DNA of 64,000 nt from Paraglaciecola mesophila KMM 241 (lineage in GTDB: Bacteria > Pseudomonadota > Gammaproteobacteria > Enterobacterales > Alteromonadaceae). The notes under the pieces were generated by a model, which ran no database searches, was not told where the DNA came from, and was given only the letters and a program-made list of their open reading frames with translations. Below are positions 1 through 9,500 of the stretch, in pieces (position 1 is the stretch's first letter; the number at the start of each line of letters is the position of its first letter). Both the position numbers and the translations under genes were made by a program. The stretch lies in assembly GCF_000315015.1 (NCBI RefSeq), contig NZ_BAEP01000003.1, positions 1-64,000 on the forward strand, given 5' to 3'.

Positions 1-1
1 G

Positions 2-256
2 CTAGTGCGTAAAGCGCCAGTAAACAGTATTTCTCTGCGCTTTGCTGGCGTGTCATTTGTTTTTCACGACGGTCTATATTATCGCCATGTGAAGCAAGGG
101 TATAAAGTGGTGCGCCCACCCGTCGGGCTTAGGGTTAGCTATCTGCCAGCAGGGTACAAGCGCATTGTTGTGGGAAGCAGTTCTTACTATTTTTCTCAAG
201 GTATTTATTATGTGTTTGATAATGGCGGTTACCGTGTGATTGACGAGCCTGCATAA
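2..256 (+). CDS. C-terminal part of a DUF6515-like repeat protein (5' end outside window)
   Basis: The reading frame is already open at the left edge, so the true start lies upstream; the GTG at position 5 is probably an internal codon. The 83 visible residues contain two imperfect copies of a module with the pattern Tyr-Tyr ... Gly-x-Tyr-Tyr ... Gly-Tyr-x-Val followed by Pro-Pro-x-Gly and Leu-Pro-x-Gly. This is the layout I associate with DUF6515-type small secreted proteins of marine gammaproteobacteria. The function is unknown. A third copy of the module seems to continue in another frame after the stop (see 261-413), so this copy may be frameshifted. The family call is from pattern memory only. 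Confidence 0.45.
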   Translation, partial: LVRKAPVNSISLRFAGVSFVFHDGLYYRHVKQGYKVVRPPVGLRVSYLPAGYKRIVVGSSSYYFSQGIYYVFDNGGYRVIDEPA

Positions 257-260
257 TTAG

Positions 261-413
261 ATGATACATACAATATTGGCGTATGACTCGTTACCACAAG
301 GCGCCGAGCCGGTTAGCCAAAATGGCCAACAGTATTTCAAATACCGCGACATTTACTTTCTGCCTCAATCATCAAACGCAGGTGTTCACTACTTAGCCGT
401 CAAACTCAATTAA
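261..413 (+). pseudogene. Probable frameshifted tail of the preceding repeat protein
   Basis: An open stretch of 50 codons starts five bases after the previous stop, in the +1 frame. Its translation contains Leu-Pro-Gln-Gly-Ala-Glu, then Asn-Gly-Gln-Gln-Tyr-Phe-Lys-Tyr and Ile-Tyr-Phe-Leu-Pro-Gln. That repeats the module 'LP-x-G-A ... x-G-x-x-Y-F ... Y-Y' of the upstream protein. The simplest reading is that one longer gene has been split by a frameshift around 250-260. It could also be an independent tiny ORF, but no ribosome-binding site is seen before its ATG. Confidence 0.35.
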
Positions 414-690
414 TCGTTAGCTGGGCTTGAGCCAGCCAATGAATGATTGGAACCCTAGCAATGATAGTCTGAGTGACTAGATCTCAGTGCCTTATGATTA
501 GCATTAGCAATCATAATCGCAAGTCAAATGGGTTTGGCTAGCGCCAGCAGCGATAGCTAAACCTAGATAAATAACGCCGCACTGGATTGACTGGTGCGTT
601 TTGAAGAGTGATAACTGCAATTGTTTCGCAGCATTGTTTTTGATAACTTCACGCCACTGAAAAAGAATCCTCATTAAGAATCAATTGACT

Positions 691-3600
691 ATGAAGCTTG
701 CTGCTTTAATTCATCCCCAATCTCATGATCAAATCGAAGCGTTATATCAGAGTTTTTTAGCCCTGAGTGAAGCCGAGCAAGGGACACTCTTTGTTTTGTC
801 TGTCATTCATAAGCCCATTGGGGCTCTGAAGCTAGGGCTGGTCATTGATTTACTCATTCGCCGAGGCTTACTGTCATTGCCCAAAAAGCACTATGTGCTT
901 ACCCCTGAGAGAAAAGAACAACTCACCTCTGAATCGTTGTTAATTAACAATCGAGAAGGCTTGCAACTCAATCCGCTGTTGGGCAATTTTTTAGTGCAAA
1001 AAATCGACCAGCTACCTATCGCCATAGAGCTTGCACCAGGGCAACGATTACTCGAAATTATCATGGCTGGCGAGGAAGTGGTGCCAGTCATAAACAGTTA
1101 TAGCTGGCAGAATAAACAAGCCGATCAGGCTAGAGTGATCCGAGACTTGTATTATTTGAATCAAATGGATGGCTTTGAAGCCGCGTTAGATTTTCATAAA
1201 AACCCCCAAATTATTGAACATACAAAGAACAGGGTATTACTTGATATTTTGTTCTTACCCTTTGATTTAAAATCATTTTCACAACTTTCCAGCGCTGTTC
1301 AATACCAAGCATTTGCGACTCTTTTTAGAACATTTCAAATGCAAGGGCAAAGCTGCGCGTACCCCACTCAGTTGTTAGAGCAAGTTTGCGCAGCTACGCC
1401 AGATAAAACACAGCCCAGTGACAATAGCGATTGTCATCATCTATTGGCTGAGCAATATTTGTATCAGTTGCGCTTCGATGACTTTTTGCGTATTCAAAAT
1501 CCAGAAGACAGAAGCAGCTACGGCTTGCAGCTACAGGGTATGTATTGGTTTTTATCGGGCCAGAATGACCTTGCTATTGGCTACTTCGAACAAGCCATGC
1601 TGGCAAAAAACAAGCTAACGAAGCGCAAAAAACAATACTTGAATGAGCTGCCAGGTTACTTCTATAAATTAGCGTTAATGGTAAAGGCGAATAAAGATGA
1701 CGTGAGTGCATTTAGCACCGCATTGCAACAAGTGGAATATGAAGAAAGCGACCGTAAAGTTAATAGCGATTTCTACTATGTAGGCCAAGGCGTTGTTAAG
1801 CCCATTATGTGCCTTTCTGCAGGGCTAAAGTATGACATCAATATTGGTTACAACAGCATTGACGATGAGTTGGACTTCTTCGCCCATCAGCTGTGTTATT
1901 TTAATTATTTTTTAGGACAGGTTTGGTGTAATCAAAGCAAAGACCCCGCACTGGCAACTTTAGCTTTAAAATATCAAGGGCATTTTATGCAGCTTGATTA
2001 CCCGCTTTTTGCACAAATATGCGCGCAATTTGCCGCCAGTTTCACTCAGCAAAATACTCAGACAGCGCTAGCATCCTCGGCAAAACCAGCAGCGAATTTA
2101 GTGGATTTTACCCGCTTGATCGTGACTAAATCACAGTGGGATTTAGCCCTTGATAAACTGATTGCCCTGAACCCGAATGCACCTAAAAATGAAGCACTGG
2201 CTAAAGAGGTTGTCATTAAGCCTGTGCGCTTAATTTGGGAATTTGAACAGACCTATGCTCACAGTTTAACGGCAAGGGAACAAAAGCTGAATAAGTCAGG
2301 TTGGAGCAAAGGGCGTGTGGTCTCGCTAAAACGCCTTAAAGAAGACACCCATAAATTTGACTATTTAACTGAAAGTGACAAGAAGCTTTGCCATGCCATT
2401 GATGCGTATCAAAATTGGGGCTACTACTCAAAAGTTGACTACATGCTACAAGGGTTACCCGCGCTGCAAGCCGCAGTAGGCATAGACAACCTTTATAAAG
2501 CAGATGACCTTAACCAAAAGATTGACATCACCCAGCGCGAGCCAGAATTGCTGGTTAGCGAGATAGGCGACCAACTTTGTTTAAGCATTGCTGATTTACC
2601 CGATGACATACGAGAGTACGACGATCAGCCGGCCTACAATCTAAAAGCGATTTCGGATAGTCAATATCAGCTGACCGTGTTCTCAACATCGCATCTAAAA
2701 GTGGCCGAAATCATCGGTGAATCTGGTTTGCTTATTCCCATCAGTGCTAAACAAAAAGCCCTTGAAGGGATTTCTGCGATTGCGCCGTTTTTGAATATTC
2801 AATCTGCTATCACTGAGCTAGATACCGGATTAGAAACCTTTGAGTGCGATCCCAATTTGGTGGTCAATATTCAGCCAAATCAAAGTGGCTTAACCTTTAC
2901 TTGCGTCGTGATGCCATTCGGGGAAAACGGCCCAGCGTTTAAACCCGGTGTGGGGAATGCCAGTTTGACCACTGATATAGATGGCAAACGCATGGCCACC
3001 CAACGTGATTTGCAGCGAGAGGAAATATTACTCGATGAGCTAGACCAAGCGTGCCCAGTGTTTTTAGACATGGCGGATAACGTTCTACTGTTAGATGACT
3101 TGCAAGCGGCGCTGAGCGCCCTTGAGCAGCTAGAGATTGCCCACAAGCGAGACACATTCGATTTAGTACTGCGCTGGCCAAAAGGCAAAAAAGTGACTCT
3201 GTCGAAAACCCTAGACAGCGAGCACCTGCAACTGGCGGTCAGTCAAAAGAATGAATGGTTTGATATTACCGGTGACTTACAAATAGACAATGAGCAGGTC
3301 ATTGAATTAAGAAAGCTACTCGAGCTGGTGCAAACCAGTCATGGGCGATTTATTGAGCTTGGCGAGGAGCAAATACTCGCCTTGTCTGACGATTTACGCC
3401 ATAAACTTGAGTTAATTAATCAAGTTACTGATGACGGAAAATTCCACCCCTTAGCCAGTTTGCAAATGGAAGAAGCCACCACAGGCATGCGTATGAAAAC
3501 CATTCATGCGTGGGAGCAGCAGACTGAAAAAATGCATCAAGCGAACGAGATTACGCCGCAAATTCCTTCGACCTTTCAAGCACAATTGCGTGACTATCAG

Positions 3601-4992
3601 CAAGTTGGCTTTGATTGGGCTTCACGCCTTGCACATTGGGGCGCAGGTGCGTGCCTAGCCGATGACATGGGGTTAGGTAAAACTTTGCAAGCCTTGGCTA
3701 TTTTATTGTCCCGAGCCAGCGCTGGGCCAAGCTTGGTGATCGCCCCTACATCTGTGTGCTTTAACTGGCAACAAGAGGCACTTAAATTTGCGCCGACCTT
3801 GAATATAAAGTTATTCGCCGACTCGACTAACACACTACAGCGCGAAGTGCTGTTGAACGATTTAGGCCCGTTTGACTGCGTGATCATAAGCTATGGATTA
3901 CTGCAAAGAGAAAGCGAAATACTCAAAGGCGTGCATTGGCACAGTATAGTGGCGGATGAAGCCCAAGCCCTTAAAAACCCGCTGGCCAAGCGTACAAAAG
4001 CCGCTTACGCACTGAAAAGCGACTTCAAAATGATCACAACAGGCACGCCCATTGAAAACAACTTAACTGAGCTGTGGAGTTTGTTTCGTTTTATTAACCC
4101 GGGTTTACTTGGCAACATTAAACGCTTTGGCCAGCGCTTTTCAGTGCCTATCGAAAATGCTAAGGAAGACCCCTTGGCTGCGCGCAAGGCCAGCCAAGCT
4201 CTTAAAACGCTTATACAGCCGTTTATATTACGGCGCATGAAAAACCAAGTGTTAACGGAGTTGCCATCTCGTACAGAGATCAATATCCGCGTAGAAATGA
4301 GCTCTCAAGAGCGCGATTTTTATGAAGCGCTTAGGCTCAATGCTATCGACAATATTAGCCAAAGCGGCCAACAAGCCAACGCAGGTGAACAGCGCATTAG
4401 AATGCTCGCAGAGCTCGTGAAATTGCGCCAAGCCTGCTGTAACTCGAAATTGGTCATGGCAGAAACCACAATACCCAGTGCCAAACTAGCAGCACTTGAC
4501 GAGTTATTAGAAGAGCTGAGGCTGAACAATCATAAAGCGCTTATTTTTAGTCAGTTTGTTGGGCATTTACAATTGATCAAGCAGCACGTCGAAGCCAAAG
4601 GATTTAGTTACCAATACTTAGATGGCTCGACGCCGCAAAAGCAGCGACAAGCAAGCGTTAATGCCTTTCAGGGGGGGGAAGGGGACATATTCTTGATTAG
4701 TTTAAAAGCGGGTGGCTCAGGCTTGAACTTAACCGCTGCGGATTACGTCATCCACATGGATCCATGGTGGAACCCAGCGGTAGAAGAACAAGCATCAGAT
4801 CGCGCCCACCGCATAGGGCAATTGCGGCCAGTCACTGTCTACCGCTTAATTACCCAGAACACCATAGAGGAGAGAATTGTCGCCCTGCATCAGCACAAAC
4901 GCGACTTAGCCGATAAGTTACTAGAAGGGAATGAAGCTGCGACTAAGCTGTCGGTGGATGACATGCTAAATCTGCTCAAAGAAACCTTTTAG
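691..4992 (+). CDS. SNF2/RapA-type DEAD/DEAH-box helicase
   Basis: A protein of about 1433 residues. The first ~960 residues have no motif I recognise and are rich in Leu/Gln helical segments. The C-terminal third is a complete SNF2 superfamily-2 ATPase: motif I Asp-Asp-Met-Gly-Leu-Gly-Lys-Thr (about 991-998), motif II Asp-Glu-Ala-Gln (1089-1092), motif III Thr-Gly-Thr-Pro-Ile-Glu-Asn, then a helicase-C lobe (from about 1285) with the motif VI sequence Asp-Arg-Ala-His-Arg-Ile-Gly-Gln (about 1370). Such proteins translocate on double-stranded DNA and remodel protein-DNA or RNA-polymerase complexes. The DEAQ box and DRAHRIGQ are typical of SNF2 members. I prefer the ATG at 691 over the in-frame TTG at 685; neither has a clear Shine-Dalgarno sequence. 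It stands alone, with no adjacent methylase or nuclease that would suggest a defence system. Confidence 0.85.
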   Translation: MKLAALIHPQSHDQIEALYQSFLALSEAEQGTLFVLSVIHKPIGALKLGLVIDLLIRRGLLSLPKKHYVLTPERKEQLTSESLLINNREGLQLNPLLGNFLVQKIDQLPIAIELAPGQRLLEIIMAGEEVVPVINSYSWQNKQADQARVIRDLYYLNQMDGFEAALDFHKNPQIIEHTKNRVLLDILFLPFDLKSFSQLSSAVQYQAFATLFRTFQMQGQSCAYPTQLLEQVCAATPDKTQPSDNSDCHHLLAEQYLYQLRFDDFLRIQNPEDRSSYGLQLQGMYWFLSGQNDLAIGYFEQAMLAKNKLTKRKKQYLNELPGYFYKLALMVKANKDDVSAFSTALQQVEYEESDRKVNSDFYYVGQGVVKPIMCLSAGLKYDINIGYNSIDDELDFFAHQLCYFNYFLGQVWCNQSKDPALATLALKYQGHFMQLDYPLFAQICAQFAASFTQQNTQTALASSAKPAANLVDFTRLIVTKSQWDLALDKLIALNPNAPKNEALAKEVVIKPVRLIWEFEQTYAHSLTAREQKLNKSGWSKGRVVSLKRLKEDTHKFDYLTESDKKLCHAIDAYQNWGYYSKVDYMLQGLPALQAAVGIDNLYKADDLNQKIDITQREPELLVSEIGDQLCLSIADLPDDIREYDDQPAYNLKAISDSQYQLTVFSTSHLKVAEIIGESGLLIPISAKQKALEGISAIAPFLNIQSAITELDTGLETFECDPNLVVNIQPNQSGLTFTCVVMPFGENGPAFKPGVGNASLTTDIDGKRMATQRDLQREEILLDELDQACPVFLDMADNVLLLDDLQAALSALEQLEIAHKRDTFDLVLRWPKGKKVTLSKTLDSEHLQLAVSQKNEWFDITGDLQIDNEQVIELRKLLELVQTSHGRFIELGEEQILALSDDLRHKLELINQVTDDGKFHPLASLQMEEATTGMRMKTIHAWEQQTEKMHQANEITPQIPSTFQAQLRDYQQVGFDWASRLAHWGAGACLADDMGLGKTLQALAILLSRASAGPSLVIAPTSVCFNWQQEALKFAPTLNIKLFADSTNTLQREVLLNDLGPFDCVIISYGLLQRESEILKGVHWHSIVADEAQALKNPLAKRTKAAYALKSDFKMITTGTPIENNLTELWSLFRFINPGLLGNIKRFGQRFSVPIENAKEDPLAARKASQALKTLIQPFILRRMKNQVLTELPSRTEINIRVEMSSQERDFYEALRLNAIDNISQSGQQANAGEQRIRMLAELVKLRQACCNSKLVMAETTIPSAKLAALDELLEELRLNNHKALIFSQFVGHLQLIKQHVEAKGFSYQYLDGSTPQKQRQASVNAFQGGEGDIFLISLKAGGSGLNLTAADYVIHMDPWWNPAVEEQASDRAHRIGQLRPVTVYRLITQNTIEERIVALHQHKRDLADKLLEGNEAATKLSVDDMLNLLKETF

Positions 4993-5150
4993 TTAAAGTA
5001 GAAAAGCGTTGAATAGCCTTTAACGTCTGGTGTGTGGTTCAGTGGCTGTGTTATGAGGATTGCAAAGTGAGTGAGGATGCATAGCGATGGGTAAATACAG
5101 ACGCGTGAACAAAGATGCACGGTCGGAGCAGCGATATGTACGTAGGTTGA

Positions 5151-5191
5151 ACGCTAAGCGTAACCTAATAGCGAGGGTTAGCGCTTAACGT
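5151..5191. other. Stem-loop between convergent genes
   Basis: A long imperfect inverted repeat, ACGCTAAGCGTAACC (5151-5165) against GGTTAGCGCTTAACGT (5176-5191), encloses a 10-base loop. It lies between the 3' ends of the helicase gene and the small minus-strand gene. There is no run of T on either side, so it is a weak candidate for an intrinsic terminator and may act as an RNA-stabilising hairpin. Confidence 0.4.
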
Positions 5192-5211
5192 ATAAACTGT
5201 TGGCTTTCACA

Positions 5212-5433
5212 CTAGGGCGTTGCGGGCGTATCTTCGAGTAATTTTACAATATTGGTGTTACCGCTTTCTTTTGCCAATTCAACAAAATGGTTTTTCTCTA
5301 ATTCATCGAACACTTCATTAGTGAGGAGTGCTTTTAGTCGCACTTCATCGCCATTATAGATGGCTGTTTTTATAGCTTGAGTCGCTAATGCAGGTCGTTG
5401 TTGTAAGTTACTTTGATCATTGTAATCAGTCAT
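5212..5433 (-). CDS. Small ankyrin-like hypothetical protein
   Basis: A 73-residue acidic protein preceded by a good ribosome-binding site (AGGA, about seven bases before the ATG). Residues 20-68 (pattern Ala-Ile-Tyr-Asn-Gly-Asp-Glu-x-x-Leu-Lys-Ala-Leu-Leu, then Asn-x-x-Val-Lys-Leu-Leu-Glu) look like one and a half ankyrin-type helical hairpins. I recognise no family. It is downstream of the truncated chloride-channel gene on the same strand, with an 84-base gap. It probably acts as a small cytoplasmic protein-binding protein, but that is inference from the repeat-like pattern only. Confidence 0.55.
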   Translation of the reverse strand: MTDYNDQSNLQQRPALATQAIKTAIYNGDEVRLKALLTNEVFDELEKNHFVELAKESGNTNIVKLLEDTPATP

Positions 5434-5517
5434 AAAGGATCCTCAGTACGGGGGATTTACTAGCTATGTATACAGTTTGTACAGAAAACTCGTATAAATA
5501 GCTCGTGTAAAAAACTT

Positions 5518-6270
5518 TCACATAACAAATGTTTGGGTGCGGTGCGTATTATTCAACCCATATAACGCCGCCTGGATATTAAAAATAGGTGACCAACCGA
5601 CAACAAACCCCATAATGGTGTATGCAGTAGCTGACGCGAGTATGGCAAAGTACAAAGCACGGGTTTCCATTGAAAACCCAGAATAAAGTACCTTAACTGC
5701 GAATAAAGCAGACCCCAGTGGGCTTTTGAATATTGCTGAAAGCCCGGCAGCCGTGGCAACCACTGTCAATAAACGACGCTCAGCATTTGCTAATCTAAAC
5801 CGATCCGCAAGAATGGCGGCGATCCCCGCACAAATCTGCGCGGTGGGGCCTTCACGTCCTGCCGAGCCTCCTGAGCCAATAGTAATTGCACTTGCTAATG
5901 CTTTTACCCAGGGCACTCTGCTGCGTATGGCACCATCGTGTTGATGGAAGGCGTCAATATAGGCATCGGTGCCATGTCCTTCTGCTTCAGGTGCGAGTCG
6001 ATAAACGATAACGCCGGATATTAGCCCACCCAAAGTGGTCACTACAGGTACCCAATACAAGGGCATTGAAAACGGAAAGGTCAGGGGTTGAGTTTCGTCA
6101 AAGTGTCCAATACCGACGATAAAAAGTTCGCTGCACAACTGCAGTAACCAAATAAACATTAGTGCGCCAATGGCGCCAACAACACCAAGACAAAAGCTCC
6201 ATATTCCCATATAAATTTCACGTCTGGTGCGCCAACTGTATTTTTCAAACATGGCCGAATTCTCGAGCAT
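5518..6270 (-). pseudogene. Truncated CLC-family chloride channel/transporter (N-terminal half only)
   Basis: The 250 residues match the first half of CLC chloride channels or H+/Cl- exchangers, which are normally about 430-580 residues. After a cytoplasmic start and two membrane helices comes Gly-His-Gly-Thr-Asp in the position of the first selectivity motif, then Gly-Ser-Gly-Gly-Ser-Ala-Gly-Arg-Glu-Gly-Pro (about 132-142), the diagnostic GxEGP filter motif. The third element Ala-Ala-Gly-Leu-Ser-Ala-Ile-Phe-Lys-Ser-Pro-Leu follows (about 174-185). Translation then ends soon after helix H/I with an unrelated tail, and the next 80 bases contain no continuation in any frame that I can see. The C-terminal half with its Tyr and the second half of the inverted repeat is missing, so I call a deletion-derived pseudogene. 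A residual peptide may still be made. The ATG at 6252 is an alternative start. Confidence 0.6.
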
Positions 6271-6353
6271 TCATAAGCTGATGTGGCAGTAGCCATGTTT
6301 GACCACTGCGCACTCTTTCTTTCGTGCTTTCTACTTTGTCATTTAGTCCACTT

Positions 6354-8792
6354 TCATGCTGATTTAGCGGTTTGTGTTAAACGTTTTTCAACCTCTAACA
6401 CGCGCCTTGTGGTGGCTAATACCGTATCTGGGTTTAGGCTCATGGCATCAATACCCAGTTCTACTAAGTATTCCGCTATTTCGGGATAGTCCGATGGTGC
6501 TTGCCCACAAATACCTGAATGGCGGCCGTTGCGTCTTGCGCCCTCTATTGATAGGCGCAGCATTTCTTTTACTCCGGGATCGCGCTCGTCGAAATCGAAG
6601 GCGACAATCTGCGAATCTCGATCCACACCTAGCGTTAATTGGGTTAAATCGTTCGATCCAATTGAGAATCCATCGAACAGTTGAGCAAAAGCATCGATTT
6701 GAATGACATTATTGGGTATTTCGCACATTACATACACTTGTAAGCCATTCTCACCGCGCGTCAGGCCATTTTCAGCCATCGCTTTTAGTACCTTTTCGCC
6801 TTCTTGCACACGACGACAAAAGGGGATCATCAGCTTGACGTTGGTCATGCCCATTTCATCTCGTACTCGCTTCATGGCCTGGCACTCTAACGCAAAACCA
6901 TCGGCGTAAGCAGAGTGTGTATAACGAGACGCGCCGCGAAAACCAATCATTGGGTTGTCTTCTTCAGGCTCGAAATACGTACCCCCTAATAACGTTGCGT
7001 ATTCGTTGCTTTTGAAATCACTCATGCGAACAACGCAGGATTTCGGATACACCGCTGCTGCGATTGAGGCAACACCCTCAGACAAGGCTTTTACAAAGAA
7101 ATCTTGGGGGCTTTCATAAGCTGTGCACAATTCATTTATTTTCTGGCGGGTGTCGTCATCGGTTTTGTCGGGATGTTGCAGCGCCATAGGATGCACTTTG
7201 ATGTACTCGTTAATGATAAACTCCATGCGCGCTAACCCTATGCCGTCTACTGGTAGAGAGGCCAAACTAAATGCTCGGTCAGGGTTACCCAAATTCATCA
7301 TAATTTCAGTGTTAGGGTGCGCCAATTGGCTAAGATCTGTTTTTTCGATGTCGAAATTCAAAATACCTTCGTAGATATTGCCAAATTCTCCTTCGGCGCA
7401 GCTAACCGTTACAGGGCGCTCATTGGTGAGAAGTTCAGTGGCGTTATTGGTGCCGACAATGGCGGGAATGCCCAACTCGCGCGCTACAATGGCGGCGTGA
7501 CAGGTGCGACCGCCTCGGTTTGTTACGATCGCGGATGCTATTTTCATCACCGGCTCCCAATCAGGGGTGGTGGTATCAGCGACTAATACTTCACCGGGCT
7601 GAAAGTCACTTAGTAAGGCTACGTTATTGATAACACGAACCTTACCGGCGCCGATTCGTGTGCCTACGGCTTGTCCGCGTGCAATCACATTCGCGGTTTC
7701 TTTAAGATGATAAATCTCTAGCACTGCACCGTTTTTCTGGGATGAAACGGTCTCGGGACGCGCCTGAACGATATAGAGCTCACCGTCGATGCCGTCCTTG
7801 GCCCACTCCATATCCATCGGTTTGTAATGACCCGCATCACCTGAGTAATGGTTTTCAATCTTAATCGCGTAGTCAGCTAATACCATGACGTCTGCGTCTG
7901 AAATACAGTAGTGTTTTCTTTCGTCGTCGCTGGTTTCAATATTGTTGGTATACTCTACCGCGATATTGTCAGTATTGAGACTGTCGGTGAAGATCATCTT
8001 TAATTCTTTTTTACCCAAGCGGCGCTTCAGTACAGTGCGATGCCCGAGATTAAAAGTGGGCTTGTGTACATAGAAACTATCGGGTTCAATTGTGCCTTGC
8101 ACAATGTTCTCGCCTAAGCCAAGGGCACCGTTAATAAAAACCACATCTTTGAAAGATGTTTCAGTGTCTAATGAAAACATCACGCCGCTGGCACCAATAT
8201 CACTGCGTACCATTTTCATCACGACCACAGATAAAAACACGGTGTACACATCAAAATTATTATCGTGTTAGTAGTGGATAGAGCGGTCAGTGAAGTTTGA
8301 TGCTAAGCAACGTTGATACGCATCCAGTAATGCTTCGTCACTGCTTATGTTCAGGTAACTGTCGTTTTGACCAGCGAAGGAGGCTTCAGGAGAGTCTTCA
8401 GCGGTCGCCGATGAGCGCACGGCCAGTGAAATGTCGTTACCGTATTCTTGTTTGAGTTCATTGTATCCGCTTAAAATGGCTGCTTTGAGATCATCTGGCA
8501 GCACGCAGTTCATCACTATCTCACGGGCTTTCTTTCCGCCAGCTTGTAAGTCTTTGATATTATCTGGATTAAGCCCATCGAGCGCGGCGTGTAGTTTGGG
8601 CCATGCGTTATTAGATTCAAGCACATAATTATAAGCCTCAGCGGTAACGGCGAACCCGTTCGGCACGCGCACACCTTCTGCTGTCAGGTTTTGGTACATT
8701 TCCCCAAGAGAGGCGTTTTTGCCCCCAACAAGAGCCACATCAGCAATACCGAGCTCTTTAAACCAGCGAACATAACTTGTTGAATCTGTCAT
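6354..8792 (-). pseudogene. ppsA: Phosphoenolpyruvate synthase, interrupted by one in-frame TAA
   Basis: PEP synthase converts pyruvate and ATP to PEP, AMP and phosphate, the entry step of gluconeogenesis from three-carbon compounds. Start and ribosome-binding site (AAAGG before ATG 8792) are intact. The N-terminal ATP-grasp part includes Gly-Gly-Lys-Asn-Ala-Ser-Leu-Gly-Glu. Codon 175 is TAA (8268-8270), followed in the same frame, without any indel, by the rest of the enzyme. That remainder carries the phospho-His motif Gly-Gly-Arg-Thr-Cys-His-Ala-Ala (His about 432) and the C-terminal catalytic Cys in Gly-Ile-Cys-Gly-Gln-Ala-Pro-Ser-Asp. The stop sits just after Asp-Arg-Ser-Ile-His-Tyr, where homologues have Tyr-Arg. 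Both halves are otherwise well conserved, so the lesion is recent or is a sequencing error. Total length (812 codons) is normal for PpsA. No ppsR regulator gene is adjacent. Confidence 0.8.
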
Positions 8793-9500
8793 AAAATTTA
8801 CCTTTTGCTGAAGAGTAGAATGTCGCAGCAAGTCGAGTCGAACTGCGTTAGCTGAGCCAATGCATTTCATGAAACTTTACGAAATAATGTACTGCCGACT
8901 CATTTTACGTTTCGCAACTCAATTTACTGCGTGATTAGATCTGTTCCACACCCGATCAATACCGATAGCCGTGTCTGGGTTGATGTGTGTGGGGATCAAA
9001 GTGTTAATTGACTCGGGCGAGCGACGTCCATTTTGTAAATGCAATATTTCATGTTTTTCAGAGGCACGAATTAAGTCAACAAAATGTCAGTGAAGGCACC
9101 TTAAATCACCGTTATTTTACGCCTTACTTAAGGGTATTTTTATGCGTAATTCCACCTACAAACTAGTGGCTTATACCTAGAGCAACATGTAACCCGTGGC
9201 TGAATGTCCTCAGTTTGAAGTCCACATTTACAGCCCACACGCCACTGTATTAGCTGGGAATGAATAGCCCATGAAAATAGCTTTTTTGGGGATAATTGAG
9301 CACAAACGCCTTTTTCGAAATGGCGTTGCAACAGTGCGTGTTGCAATAAAGCACCTGTTGCAGATGGCGCCTGCTGCAGAAGAGAGCGCTGAACAACAGG
9401 CTGCAAGGAAAATTGTCGAATATAGGTATAAACCCTGATTATTTTTAAGGGAATTGCGCGGCATAATCAATGATAAGTACATTGATGAAAGGCAGCGAAA
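8793..9500. other. Divergent intergenic region between ppsA and gpmA
   Basis: About 700 bases separate the two start codons. I see no conserved gene. A 55-codon plus-strand ORF (9271-9438) begins Met-Lys-Ile-Ala-Phe-Leu-Gly, but it has a poor ribosome-binding site and no family resemblance, so I do not call it. The region must contain the promoters for both flanking genes; I could not assign -35/-10 boxes with confidence. Confidence 0.4.

Noticed and set aside
691-4992. The SNF2 helicase as part of a phage-defence system
   Set aside because: No adjacent methylase, nuclease or other defence partner; the neighbours are metabolic or unknown single genes.
8861-8885. A TGAAAC...TTTACG element upstream of ppsA as a possible Cra (FruR) site
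   Set aside because: The match to the Cra consensus is too weak to call without a position-weight search.
9271-9438. A 55-codon plus-strand ORF between ppsA and gpmA
   Set aside because: The ribosome-binding site is poor, the composition is not clearly coding, and no family is recognised.
9140-9482. Two overlapping minus-strand ORFs upstream of gpmA
   Set aside because: They overlap each other in different frames, lack start signals and show unlikely composition.
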